The position numbers and the translations under genes were made by a program. From assembly GCF_013201605.1 (NCBI RefSeq), contig NZ_CP053848.1, positions 310,001 through 374,000 on the forward strand: a stretch of DNA of 64,000 nucleotides. The letters are read 5' to 3'. Shown in pieces: positions 28,518-38,343 of this stretch. The number at the start of each line of letters is the position of its first letter. Position 1 is the stretch's first letter. The notes below the pieces were generated by a model. It searched no databases. It was not told the DNA's origin and worked only from the letters and a program-made list of their open reading frames with translations. This stretch comes from Campylobacter ornithocola. Its GTDB lineage: Bacteria > Campylobacterota > Campylobacteria > Campylobacterales > Campylobacteraceae.

Positions 28518-28565
28518 TTTGAATACAAGTTATAACAATATATCATTAAATAAAAAAGGCAAAAA

Positions 28566-29144
28566 ATGAAAATTGATTGTAGAGACTTAGCTTGTCCGCG
28601 TCCTGTGATAGAAACAAAAAAAGCTTTAGAAGAGTTAAAAGAAAATGAAAATTTAGAGATTCTTTTAAATTCTCAAGCTTCTAAAGAAAATGTAATGAGA
28701 TTTTTAAAATCTTTAAATTTGGAATTTAGTGTTAAAGATTTAGATGATGAAAGTATTATTAGCATCGTAAAAGATAGTAATATAGCTCAAACTCAAGAAA
28801 AAAATCTGCAAGAATATAATGTATTATTTCTAAAAAGTGATAAAGTAGGTGAAGGAGAGTTAGGTAAAAATTTAATGTTAGGTTTTTTAAAAACCCTAAA
28901 AGATTTACCTAATAAACCTGTAAAAATCCTTTGTGTCAATGATAGTGTTTTGATGAATGTTGATTGCTCTCATATGGCTTTTGAAGCTATGAAGGAGCTT
29001 GAAAATTTAGGAGTTGAAATTTACAGCTGTGGGGCATGTTTGGAGTTTTTTGGCAAAACTCAAGAGCTTAAAATAGGTAAAATAGGTAATGCCTATGAAA
29101 TTTTAAATGAACTTTTTGGAAAGGCAAAGATTATTTCTTTATGA
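28566..29144 (+). CDS. YedF-like selenium/sulfur metabolism protein (TusA plus DsrE-like)
   Basis: Two domains: an N-terminal TusA/SirA domain with the active cysteine in CRDLACPRPVIETKKAL at residues 4-20, and a C-terminal DsrE-like domain from about residue 85 with the conserved SCGACLEFFG near 157. This is the architecture of YedF proteins, which co-occur with selenium utilisation genes. It corresponds to Cj1505c. Its stop overlaps the selD start (ATGA), so it may help deliver selenium to SelD. The delivery role is inferred from context. Confidence 0.87.
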   Translation: MKIDCRDLACPRPVIETKKALEELKENENLEILLNSQASKENVMRFLKSLNLEFSVKDLDDESIISIVKDSNIAQTQEKNLQEYNVLFLKSDKVGEGELGKNLMLGFLKTLKDLPNKPVKILCVNDSVLMNVDCSHMAFEAMKELENLGVEIYSCGACLEFFGKTQELKIGKIGNAYEILNELFGKAKIISL

Positions 29145-30172
29145 TATATAAAGATCAAAAACTAACCCATTATGTAAAAGCTGCGGGTTGAGCTGCCAAA
29201 TTAGACTCGGTGGGTCTTGACAAAATTCTTGGCATTTTAAAACCGCATAAAAACATTTTAAGTGGTGTTAATAATAACGAAGATGCAAGTGTTTATAAGC
29301 TAAATGAAGATTTAGCTTTAGTGCAAACTCTTGATTTTATTACACCTGTGGTTGATAGTGCATATCATTTTGGCACTATAGCTGCTGCAAATGCCTTAAG
29401 TGATGTATTTGCTATGGGTGCTGAGGTGATTAATGCTTTAAATATTGTAGGCTTTGATACTTGTCATTTTAACAATGAAATTTTACTTGAAGTGTTAGAG
29501 GGTGCTAGAGCTAAGGTTGAAGAAGCAGGAGCTGTGCTAGTAGGTGGGCATACTATAGAAAATGATGAATTTATTTTTGGACTTAGTGTAACAGGCGTAG
29601 TTCATCCTAAGAAATTTATAGCTAATAATAGTGCAAAAGATGGCGATGTGATTTTACTTACCAAGCCCATAGGCAGTGGTATTATCAGCACTGCTATAAA
29701 AGCTAGTTTGCTAGAAAAAGAAAAAATTTTAAAAGTAGTAGAGCAAATGAGTTTTTTAAATTTATATGCAAGTCGTATTTTGAGAGGATTTAAAAGTCTT
29801 AGTGCTTTAAGTGATGTAACAGGTTTTGGTCTTTTGGGACATTTAAAAGAAATGTTAAATAAAGAGATTATGATAGAAGTATATAAAAACGAAATTCCTT
29901 TAATAGATGATGTTTTATCTATGGCTAATATGGGAATTATTCCTGCAGGAGCTTATAAAAATAAAGATAGTTTAAAAACTTGGGTTGAAAATTTAAGCGA
30001 AAAAGATGCGGATATAGTTTTTTATGATCCTCAAACCTCAGGTGGACTTTTAGCTGCCTTGAATGAAAAAGAAGCAGATGAAGCCTTAAAAATTTTAAAA
30101 GAACATAACATAGAAGCAAAAATCATTGCTCAATGTGTAAAAAATACTCATAATTATTTATTATTACACTAA
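29141..30172 (+). CDS. selD: Selenide, water dikinase SelD (selenoprotein)
   Basis: SelD makes selenophosphate from selenide and ATP for selenocysteine tRNA. ATG 29141 overlaps the previous stop. The frame meets UGA at 29189-29191, codon 17, in KAAG-U-AAK, exactly the position of E. coli Cys17, with Lys20 conserved. Reading continues in frame to 30172, 343 residues. Later family motifs are present: DFITPVVDSAYHFGTIAAANALSDVFAMGA, and VGGHTIE, and PQTSGGLL. A SECIS-like hairpin follows the UGA. Starting translation after the UGA would remove the catalytic centre, so the selenoprotein form is favoured. It therefore needs its own product to be made. Confidence 0.96.
29189..29234 (+). promoter_or_regulatory. 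UGA codon and bacterial SECIS hairpin in selD
   Basis: GACTC-GGT-GGGTC (29204-29216) makes a 5-bp upper stem with one G-U pair and a GGU loop, 12 bases after the UGA. A 6-bp lower stem, TGCCAA with TTGGCA (29194-29199 and 29229-29234), closes it. Confidence 0.82.
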
Positions 30173-30312
30173 TATTTTATTTACAATCAAAAATATATGT
30201 TTATATTTGTTACTTTTTGACATATAAAGGCAAATTATAATTAAATATATGTTGATTTTTGTTGCAATTTTTGTATCATAAATACATATTAACTATTAAA
30301 GTGGAGGAAAAA

Positions 30313-33300
30313 ATGATACAAAAAGCTTTGCAATTAGCTGAAGAATTACAAAGAAAGATAGAAAGTAATATCTCTCAAAGCGAAAAAGAATTTCATGCCA
30401 AAATGCAAAAACTTTTAAACAATCCTAAAAATAAAGTGATGTTGATTGAGCTTTTAGACCGATCTTTTAGATGTAAAGATAAAGGTGCGAGTTTTGAACT
30501 TATAGAGCATACTTTAAACAAATATGGTATAGCAGACTTTTTTAGTGCTTTTGAAAAATTCTTGCTTTTTTCATTTTTAAATTTTGGAAAATTTGCACCA
30601 ACTCTTAGTGTGCCATTTTTCATTAAGCATTTAAGAGAAGATACTAAAGCTATGGTTTTAGATGCAAATCCTAGTGTATTAGAGCCTCATATGCGTAAAA
30701 GAAAAGATGAGGATAAAATCACCTTAAATGTAAATTTAATTGGTGAAGAGGTCTTAGGTGAAGCTGAGAGTGCTTATAGGATGAAAAAATATGAAGAAGC
30801 GTTAAAAACTAGCTATATTACTTATATTTCTATTAAAATTACTACCATTTTTTCCCAAATCAATATTATTGATTTTGAATACTCTAAAGATGAAGTAGTA
30901 AAAAGATTAGATAAATTATATGCTCTTGCATTAGAGGAGGAAAAAAAGCAAGGTGTATCTAAATTTATCAATCTTGATATGGAAGAATTTAGAGATTTAG
31001 AATTAACTGTTGAGGCCTTTATGGAGAGTGTTGCAAAATACGATATTAAAGCAGGTATTGTTTTACAAGCTTATTTGCCTGATTCTTATGAGTATTTGAA
31101 AAAACTTTTTGCTTTTTCAAAGGAAAGAGTTTTAAAAGGTATGAAACCTATAAAAATTCGCTTTGTTAAAGGGGCGAATATGGAAAGTGAAGAAACTATA
31201 GCTTCACAAAGAGGTTGGGCACTACCTACTTTTTATAAAAAAATTGACACTGATAGTAACTATAAAAAAATGCTTGATTTTGTATTAGAAGGAGATAATC
31301 ATAAGTATATTAATATAGGTATAGCAAGTCATAATTTATTTGAAATAGCTTATGCTTATACTAGAATTTCACAAGCAGGAGCTTTATCATCTTTTACTTT
31401 TGAAATGCTTGAAGGTATGAGTTTGCAATGCTCTTATGAACTTTCTAAAATGCATGATCTTATACTTTATGCACCAGTGTGTGATGAAGCACATTTTAAT
31501 AATGCTATTGCATATTTAGTAAGAAGACTTGACGAAAATACTAGTGAAGATAATTTCATGAGATATTTTTTCAATCTTAAAATCAATGATAAAAATTGGC
31601 AAATGCAAAAAGAATTATTTGTAAAATCCTTAGAAGGTGTTGCTAGTTTGGATAATTCTACCCATAGAATTCAAGATAGAAATAATGAAGTAAAGACTAT
31701 AAGTTCTTATGAGAGTAAAGAATTTAAAAACGAACCTGATACAGATTTTATCTTAAAAGCAAATAGAGAGTGGGCTAAGGGTATAAGAGCTAAGTATGAA
31801 AATTTAGAAAATTATGATGTGTATCCAGTTATAAAAGATGAAATTAAAAATGAAAATTTACAAGTAGTAGAAGTTAAAGATAAAATCAAAAATCGTACTA
31901 TAGGTAAAGCATACTTGGCAGGTGAAACAGAGATTAAATATGCTTTAGATGTGGCTAAAAATTCAAATTTTAGCGAGTTAAGCCATGATGAAATTTATAA
32001 AATTTTAGCAAAAACTGCCCAACTTGTTAGAGAACGTAGAGGGGATTTAATAGGTATAGCAGCCTTAGAAGTAGGAAAAACTTTCTTGGAAATTGATCCT
32101 GAGGTTAGTGAGGCTATAGACTTTTTAGAATTTTACCCATATTCTTTAGAAAAATTAAAAGAGCAAAATCCAAATACAACTTTTAAAGCAAAGGGTATAG
32201 GTGTGGTAATTGCACCATGGAATTTCCCAGTAGGTATTTCAGTGGGAACCATAGCAGCACCTTTAGCTGCAGGTAATAAAGTGATATATAAACCTTCATC
32301 TTTATCGATGTTAACAGGTTATATGCTTTGTAAATGTTTTTGGGATGCAGGAATTCCAAAAGATGCTTTGATTTTCTTACCTGCTAAAGGTAGCGATATA
32401 TCAAAATACTTGCTTGTTGATCAAAGTGTGAAATTTTCAGTATTAACTGGTGGAGAAGAAACTGCTTATGCAATGCTTAAAGCTAATCCAACCTTGCTTT
32501 TAAGTGCTGAGACAGGTGGTAAAAACGCAACTATTGTTTCTAAATTTGCTGATCGTGATAGTGCGATTAAAAATATCATTCATTCAGCATTTTCAAATTC
32601 GGGTCAAAAATGTTCAGCTACTTCTTTGCTTGTTTTAGAAGAAGAAGTTTATAATGATGAGGAATTTAAAAAGACTTTGGTAGATGCTGCAAATTCTATG
32701 GCTGTTGGAAATCCTTTTGTATTTAAAAATAAACTTGGTGCTTTAGCGGATAAACCAGATGTAAAATTACAAAAAGCTTTAGATGAGTTAGCTCCTTATG
32801 AAAGTTGGGCTTTAAAACCTAGATTTATAGATGACAACCCTTATCTTTTAACTCCAGGGATTAAATATGGCACTAAAAAGGGTGATTTTACACATATGAA
32901 CGAACTTTTTGCACCAATTTTAACTGTAATGAAAGCAAAAGATTTAAAAGAAGCTATTGATATAGTAAATTCTACTGGCTATGGTTTGACAGCTGGATTT
33001 GAAAGCTTAGATGAGAGAGAATGGGAGTATTTTCACACTCACATAGAAGCAGGAAATATATACATTAATAAACCAACAACAGGTGCTATAGTTCTTAGAC
33101 AACCTTTTGGTGGTATAAAAAAATCAGCAATTGGTTTTGGTAGAAAGGTAGGAATTTATAATTATATCACCCAATTTATGGATATAGAACAAAGTCAAGC
33201 TGATCAAAATGTTTTAGATAATGAAATGATTTCAAATTTAAATGCTTTGAGTCTTGATTTAAATGAAAAAGATAAAGCAGATTTTGAAGTTATTAAAGCT

Positions 33301-33810
33301 ATGGCGAAAAGTTATGCTTATCATGCAAAGCATGAATTTGCGAGTGCGAAAGATTATGTTAATATTAGAGGTGAGGATAATCTTTTCTCTTATACAAAGG
33401 TAAAAAATATTGCTTATAGAGTACATAAAGATGATAGCTTAAAAGATATTTTAGGGGTTATTTTAGCAGCTAGTGTGCTAAATATTGATCTTATTTTGAG
33501 CTATGATGAGCATGAGAAAATGGATCTTGTGCAAAAGATTAATCAAAAAATTAGCTCAAAAACTTTATTTCTCAAAGAAAGTAAGGAAAATTTCATTAGC
33601 AAAATAGCTGATTATGAAAGAATTCGTTATTTTGCTCCATTAGATGTTAATGATGAAATTTTTATAAAAGCAGCAAGTTGTGCAAAAATCATTGCCAATG
33701 TTAAGCCTTTAATAAATGGTCGTTTTGAGCTGCTTTTATATCATAATGAAAAAGCTTTAAGTATATCTTTCCATCGTTATGGAAATTTAGGCATTCGTGC
33801 TTTAAAATGA
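30313..33810 (+). CDS. putA: Bifunctional proline dehydrogenase / P5C dehydrogenase PutA
   Basis: Oxidises proline to glutamate, feeding electrons to quinone. The proline dehydrogenase barrel covers about residues 20-440, with KIRFVKGANMESE near 285 and YELSKMHDLILYAP near 375. The P5C dehydrogenase covers about 500-970, with APWNFPVGIS near 635, SAETGGKNA near 735 and the catalytic Cys in NSGQKCSATS near 765. A C-terminal 190-residue region is also present. There is no N-terminal DNA-binding domain, so it is not a repressor. The start is ATG 30313 after GGAGGAAAA (1165 residues); upstream in-frame codons lack a ribosome site. Corresponds to Cj1503c; putP follows. Confidence 0.95.
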   Translation: MIQKALQLAEELQRKIESNISQSEKEFHAKMQKLLNNPKNKVMLIELLDRSFRCKDKGASFELIEHTLNKYGIADFFSAFEKFLLFSFLNFGKFAPTLSVPFFIKHLREDTKAMVLDANPSVLEPHMRKRKDEDKITLNVNLIGEEVLGEAESAYRMKKYEEALKTSYITYISIKITTIFSQINIIDFEYSKDEVVKRLDKLYALALEEEKKQGVSKFINLDMEEFRDLELTVEAFMESVAKYDIKAGIVLQAYLPDSYEYLKKLFAFSKERVLKGMKPIKIRFVKGANMESEETIASQRGWALPTFYKKIDTDSNYKKMLDFVLEGDNHKYINIGIASHNLFEIAYAYTRISQAGALSSFTFEMLEGMSLQCSYELSKMHDLILYAPVCDEAHFNNAIAYLVRRLDENTSEDNFMRYFFNLKINDKNWQMQKELFVKSLEGVASLDNSTHRIQDRNNEVKTISSYESKEFKNEPDTDFILKANREWAKGIRAKYENLENYDVYPVIKDEIKNENLQVVEVKDKIKNRTIGKAYLAGETEIKYALDVAKNSNFSELSHDEIYKILAKTAQLVRERRGDLIGIAALEVGKTFLEIDPEVSEAIDFLEFYPYSLEKLKEQNPNTTFKAKGIGVVIAPWNFPVGISVGTIAAPLAAGNKVIYKPSSLSMLTGYMLCKCFWDAGIPKDALIFLPAKGSDISKYLLVDQSVKFSVLTGGEETAYAMLKANPTLLLSAETGGKNATIVSKFADRDSAIKNIIHSAFSNSGQKCSATSLLVLEEEVYNDEEFKKTLVDAANSMAVGNPFVFKNKLGALADKPDVKLQKALDELAPYESWALKPRFIDDNPYLLTPGIKYGTKKGDFTHMNELFAPILTVMKAKDLKEAIDIVNSTGYGLTAGFESLDEREWEYFHTHIEAGNIYINKPTTGAIVLRQPFGGIKKSAIGFGRKVGIYNYITQFMDIEQSQADQNVLDNEMISNLNALSLDLNEKDKADFEVIKAMAKSYAYHAKHEFASAKDYVNIRGEDNLFSYTKVKNIAYRVHKDDSLKDILGVILAASVLNIDLILSYDEHEKMDLVQKINQKISSKTLFLKESKENFISKIADYERIRYFAPLDVNDEIFIKAASCAKIIANVKPLINGRFELLLYHNEKALSISFHRYGNLGIRALK

Positions 33811-33825
33811 AAAAAAGGAGAATAA

Positions 33826-35307
33826 ATGGAGGTTGTACATATTAATACGCAAATTGCGATAATGTTTGTCGCATACTCAGCATTAATGCTTTTTATCGGA
33901 TTTTATTTTTATAAACAAAATAAAAATTCAGAAGACTATTTTTTAGGTGGTCGTTCTATGGGGCCAGTAGTTTCTGCACTTAGTGCAGGAGCTTCTGATA
34001 TGAGTGGTTGGCTTTTGATGGGTTTACCAGGAGCTTTATATGTAAGTGGTTTAGCTGAAAGTTATATTGCAATAGGACTTAGTATAGGAGCGTTTTTAAA
34101 TTGGGCTTTTGTAGCAAAAAGACTTAGAATTTATACTAGTGTGATTGCAAATTCTATTACCATACCTGATTATTTTGAGACAAGGTTTGATGATGATAAG
34201 CATATATTAAGAGTGGTTTGTGCTATTGTTATTTTGATTTTTTTTACTTTTTATGTTTCTTCGGGGCTTGTAGGTGGAGCAAAGCTTTTTGAAGCAACTT
34301 TTGGAATTCAATATGATTATGCACTTACTACAGGAACTGTAATTATAGTTGCTTATACATTTTTGGGTGGATATAAGGCAGTTTGTTGGACAGATTTAAT
34401 TCAAGGTCTTTTAATGATGGGTGCTTTGATTGTTGTTCCTATAGTGATGATTTATCATTTGGGTGGTTTTAGTGAGGCTATGAGTATAGTTAAAGAAATT
34501 AAACCAAACACTTTCTCTATGGGAGAAGGATTAAGCTTTTTAGGTATAGTTTCAGCGCTTTCATGGGGGCTTGGTTATTTTGGACAACCTCATATTTTAG
34601 TACGCTTTATGTCTATACGTTCTACTAAGGATATTCCTGTTGCTACTTTTGTAGGAATTTCTTGGATGGTTGTGTCTTTAATTGGTGCTTGTTTAATAGG
34701 TGTCTTAGGAATAGCTTATGTGAGTAAATTTGAGCTTAGTTTGCAAGATCCTGAAAAGATTTTTATCGTAATGTCGCAATTACTTTTTAATCCTTGGATA
34801 GCAGGAATTTTGCTTAGTGCTATTTTGGCAGCTATTATGAGTACAGCAAGTTCACAATTACTTGTTTCAAGCTCAACTATAGCAGAAGATTTTTATAAAA
34901 GAATTTTTAATAAAGAAGCATCTAATAAAATGGTAATGACCTTAGGTAGATTTGGTGTTTTGGCTGTTGCGGTAATAGCCTTTATCATTTCCACTGATAA
35001 AAACTCAAGCGTATTAAGTATAGTGGCTTATGCTTGGGCAGGATTTGGAGCAAGTTTTGGTTCTGTAATGCTCTTTTCATTATTTTGGTCAAGAATGACT
35101 AGATATGCAGCTATTGCAGGTATGATTACCGGTGCAGTTGTAGTTGTAGTATATAAAAACTTCTTGGCCGAGTGGTTTGATTTTCCTATTTATGAAATTA
35201 TTCCAGGATTTTTAGCCGCTTCTATAGTTATAATTATAGTTAGCTGGATGACTAAAGTACGTCCAGGAACAAAAGCAGCTTATGAAACAATGTTAAAACA
35301 CCTATAA
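33826..35307 (+). CDS. putP: Sodium/proline symporter PutP
   Basis: A 493-residue sodium:solute symporter with about 13 membrane spans. The sequence carries [28 protein letters not shown] near residue 32 and the sodium-site region [18 protein letters not shown] near 335, both hallmarks of PutP. It is preceded by AAAAAAGGAG and follows putA by 15 bases, forming a proline uptake and catabolism operon. Corresponds to Cj1502c. A hairpin follows. Confidence 0.95.
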   Translation: MEVVHINTQIAIMFVAYSALMLFIGFYFYKQNKNSEDYFLGGRSMGPVVSALSAGASDMSGWLLMGLPGALYVSGLAESYIAIGLSIGAFLNWAFVAKRLRIYTSVIANSITIPDYFETRFDDDKHILRVVCAIVILIFFTFYVSSGLVGGAKLFEATFGIQYDYALTTGTVIIVAYTFLGGYKAVCWTDLIQGLLMMGALIVVPIVMIYHLGGFSEAMSIVKEIKPNTFSMGEGLSFLGIVSALSWGLGYFGQPHILVRFMSIRSTKDIPVATFVGISWMVVSLIGACLIGVLGIAYVSKFELSLQDPEKIFIVMSQLLFNPWIAGILLSAILAAIMSTASSQLLVSSSTIAEDFYKRIFNKEASNKMVMTLGRFGVLAVAVIAFIISTDKNSSVLSIVAYAWAGFGASFGSVMLFSLFWSRMTRYAAIAGMITGAVVVVVYKNFLAEWFDFPIYEIIPGFLAASIVIIIVSWMTKVRPGTKAAYETMLKHL

Positions 35308-35319
35308 AATCCCTAAATT

Positions 35320-35339
35320 TCCCTACTTTTTTGTAGGGA
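35320..35339 (+). terminator. Hairpin after putP
   Basis: TCCCTAC and GTAGGGA pair around six T. There is no clear U-run after it, so it is a partial terminator or 3' stabiliser between putP and the restriction locus. Confidence 0.5.
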
Positions 35340-35347
35340 TAATTGTG

Positions 35348-35353
35348 TATAAT
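35348..35353 (+). promoter_or_regulatory. Putative -10 element for hsdR
   Basis: TATAAT 30 bases before the hsdR start, after the putP hairpin. The following leader is nearly all A/T with GGG as the only purine-rich element. Confidence 0.45.
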
Positions 35354-35382
35354 TTTTAAATTATATTTTTTTGGGTTTTTTT

Positions 35383-38343
35383 ATGAATGATTTAATTACA
35401 CAAAATGACAATACTACTATTGTTACAGAATACAAATTTACACCAAAAGAGCCAAAAGCTTATCAAAATGAAGAAGATTTAGAAAAATTTCTTATTAAAG
35501 AATTAGAGCTTCAAGGCTATGAAAAATTAGAGCTAAATAATATCTTAGAACTTGAAAATAATCTCAAATTACAACTTGAAAGATTAAATAATATCGTTTT
35601 CTCACAAGAAGAATGGCAAAAATTTTATAAAGAAAATATTGCAAATAAAAAACTAAATTTTGAAGACAAAACCAAGATGCTTCAAAATGATAGTTTTACT
35701 CTCACACTTGAAAAAGATGATGGAAGTAAGAAAAATATCATTCTTATAGATAGGATCAATCCTATTAATAATTATCTTCAAGTTGTGTCGCAATTAAAAA
35801 ATGAAAGTGGTAAATTTAAAAATCGTTATGATGTTAGTATTTTGGTAAATGGTTTGCCTTTGGTACATATTGAGTTAAAAAGACGTGGTGTAAATTTAAA
35901 AGAAGCTTTTAATCAAATTAAGCGTTATCAAAAAGAAAGTTTTTTACAAGGAAATGCACTCTATGAATTTGTGCAAATTTTTATCATTTCAAATGGCACA
36001 TTAACCAAATATTATAGCAATACAAATCAATATAAAACTAAAAAATCTTTAAATGATAACTATGCTTTTTGTATGAGTTTTTCAGATGCAAAAAATAACA
36101 TCATTGAAGACTTAGAAGATTTTACAAAGACTTTTTTAGCTAAAAGAAATTTACTTAATATTCTTACAAAATATTGTGTTTTTAATGCTGATAATGAATT
36201 ATTGATTATGCGTGCTTATCAAATCGCAGCAAGTGAGAGAATAATCAATAAAATTAAAATCGCTCATAAGTATAAATACTATGGAAATGTAGAGGCAGGA
36301 GGGTTTATTTGGCATAGTACAGGAAGCGGAAAAACTTTAACTTCGTTTAAAACAGCAATTTTAGCTACAAAACTTGACTTTATTAAAAAAGTACTTTTTA
36401 TTGTGGATAGAAAAGATTTGGATTATCAAACCCAAAAAGAATACGATAAATTTGAAAAAGGTGCAGCAAATGCTACTAAAAACACCGATGAGTTAAAAAG
36501 AAGGATTGAAAGCACAAAAGAAGATGAGAAAATCATCATTACTACCATACAAAAACTTTCAAAATTTGTACAAAAATACGATAATTCTCGCATTTTTGAT
36601 TCTGAAATTGTTTTTATCTTTGATGAATGTCATAGAAGTCAATTTGGAAAAATGCACGAACAAATCATTAAAAAATTTAAAAAATACTATATTTTTGGTT
36701 TTACAGGAACGCCTATTTTTGAAGAAAATGCGGGAAAAAATTATTTTGTAAATGATAATAAAAATTTAGAACTTAAAACTACTCAAAGCACTTTTGGCGA
36801 TTGTTTGCATTCTTATACAATATTAAATGCGATAAAAGATAAAAATGTTTTACCTTTTAAAGTAAGTTATCATTCTACAATGAAACAAATTGAAAGTGAT
36901 TTAGATAAGAAAATTTCCACTATCGATAGAGAATCAAGTCTTTTAAGTGATGAACGCATAGAAAAAATCACAAGTTATATTTTAGAAAATTTCAATCGCC
37001 ACACCAAAAGACAAAGTGCTTATATGCTAAAAAATCAAAGAGTTCAAGGTTTTAATGCGATCTTTGCTACTGCTAGTGTAGATTTTGCTAAAAAATACTA
37101 TGAAGAATTTAGTAAGCAGTTAAAGCAAAATAATAGTAATTTAAAAGTTGGTGTTATTTATTCTTATGAGCAAAATGAAGATTTAGATGAATTTATAAAT
37201 GATACACAAAGCGCTAAAGAGTTTTTAAGCAAGGCGATAAAAGATTATAATAGTTATTTTAAAAGTGATTTTAGTTTAGAAAAATTTGATAATTATTACA
37301 AAGATGTATCACAAAAGCTTAAAGATAAAGAATTAGATTTACTAATCGTAGTAAATATGTTTTTAACAGGATTTGATTCTAAAACAATCAATACTCTTTA
37401 TGTGGATAAAAATCTAAAATATCACGGACTTTTGCAAGCCTTTTCACGCACTAATAGAATTTTAAATGAGCAAAAAAATTGTGGTAATATTGTGTGTTTT
37501 AGAGATTTAGAAAATGCGACAAATAAAAGCTTACAGATGTTTGGCGATGAAAAAGCATCGAGTATTGTTTTGTTAGAAAATTTTGCTTTTTATTTTGAAA
37601 AGTATGTTGTGCTAATAGATGAGTTAAAACAAAAATTTGATCTTTTAAATTTCCCACTTTATAGTGAAAAAGAGCAAAAAGAATTTATTAAGATTTTTAA
37701 TGAGATTTTAAAACTTGAGAATATTTTAAGTCTTTTTGATGAATTTAAAAATCCTTTAAATATAAGAGATAAACAAGATTATCAAAGTCATTATTTAGAG
37801 CTTTATGCTACACTTAAACAAAAAACAGAAAAAGAAAATATTAACGATGATTTGATTTTTGAAATTGAACTCATTAAGCAAAATGAAATTAATGTAGATT
37901 TTATACTATTTTTACTTGAAGAATATTATAAAACAAATCAAGACAAAATCAAAGAAAGTATTTTAAAAACTACTATTTCAAACCCAAGTTTAAGAGATAA
38001 AAAAGAGCTTATTGAAGAATTTTTAAATGAAATTGATAATAATAAAAACAGCGACTATAAAAGCCTTTTTGAAAATTTTATGCAAAGAAAAAAAGAGCAA
38101 GAATTAAACCAACTTATAAAAGAAGAAAATTTAAATGAAAAACTGACAAAAGAGTATTTAGATGATGCTTTTGAATTAAATTTTTTCCAAGATAAAGGCG
38201 AACGCATAGGTGGGCTTTTGCCTGCTATTAATCCTTTTGCGCCAAAAAGCGAAGGAAATGATGAAAAGCGAGAAAGTATCATTAACAAGCTTAAGGCATT
38301 TTTTGATAAATTTATGGTTTTTTTAAAGGTAGATGATGAATAA
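35383..38343 (+). CDS. hsdR: Type I restriction enzyme, restriction/translocase subunit HsdR
   Basis: The motor and nuclease subunit of a type I restriction-modification system. An N-terminal PD-(D/E)xK nuclease shows VSILVNGLPLVHIELKRRG near residue 155 and QIKRYQKES near 182. The translocase has the Walker A sequence HSTGSGKTLTS near 310, DECHRSQFG near 413, FTGTPIF near 440 and a late FSRTNRI near 685. The start is ATG 35383 (986 residues); an in-frame TTG at 35371 has no ribosome site. The locus lies between putP and fdhU, which are adjacent in C. jejuni, so it is an insertion relative to that genome. It overlaps hsdS by 8 bases. Confidence 0.93.
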   Translation: MNDLITQNDNTTIVTEYKFTPKEPKAYQNEEDLEKFLIKELELQGYEKLELNNILELENNLKLQLERLNNIVFSQEEWQKFYKENIANKKLNFEDKTKMLQNDSFTLTLEKDDGSKKNIILIDRINPINNYLQVVSQLKNESGKFKNRYDVSILVNGLPLVHIELKRRGVNLKEAFNQIKRYQKESFLQGNALYEFVQIFIISNGTLTKYYSNTNQYKTKKSLNDNYAFCMSFSDAKNNIIEDLEDFTKTFLAKRNLLNILTKYCVFNADNELLIMRAYQIAASERIINKIKIAHKYKYYGNVEAGGFIWHSTGSGKTLTSFKTAILATKLDFIKKVLFIVDRKDLDYQTQKEYDKFEKGAANATKNTDELKRRIESTKEDEKIIITTIQKLSKFVQKYDNSRIFDSEIVFIFDECHRSQFGKMHEQIIKKFKKYYIFGFTGTPIFEENAGKNYFVNDNKNLELKTTQSTFGDCLHSYTILNAIKDKNVLPFKVSYHSTMKQIESDLDKKISTIDRESSLLSDERIEKITSYILENFNRHTKRQSAYMLKNQRVQGFNAIFATASVDFAKKYYEEFSKQLKQNNSNLKVGVIYSYEQNEDLDEFINDTQSAKEFLSKAIKDYNSYFKSDFSLEKFDNYYKDVSQKLKDKELDLLIVVNMFLTGFDSKTINTLYVDKNLKYHGLLQAFSRTNRILNEQKNCGNIVCFRDLENATNKSLQMFGDEKASSIVLLENFAFYFEKYVVLIDELKQKFDLLNFPLYSEKEQKEFIKIFNEILKLENILSLFDEFKNPLNIRDKQDYQSHYLELYATLKQKTEKENINDDLIFEIELIKQNEINVDFILFLLEEYYKTNQDKIKESILKTTISNPSLRDKKELIEEFLNEIDNNKNSDYKSLFENFMQRKKEQELNQLIKEENLNEKLTKEYLDDAFELNFFQDKGERIGGLLPAINPFAPKSEGNDEKRESIINKLKAFFDKFMVFLKVDDE

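Noticed and set aside
30259-30312. An N-terminal extension of putA from an upstream TTG.
   Set aside because: GTGGAGGAAAAA directly precedes ATG 30313 and the extension is unlike any PutA N-terminus.
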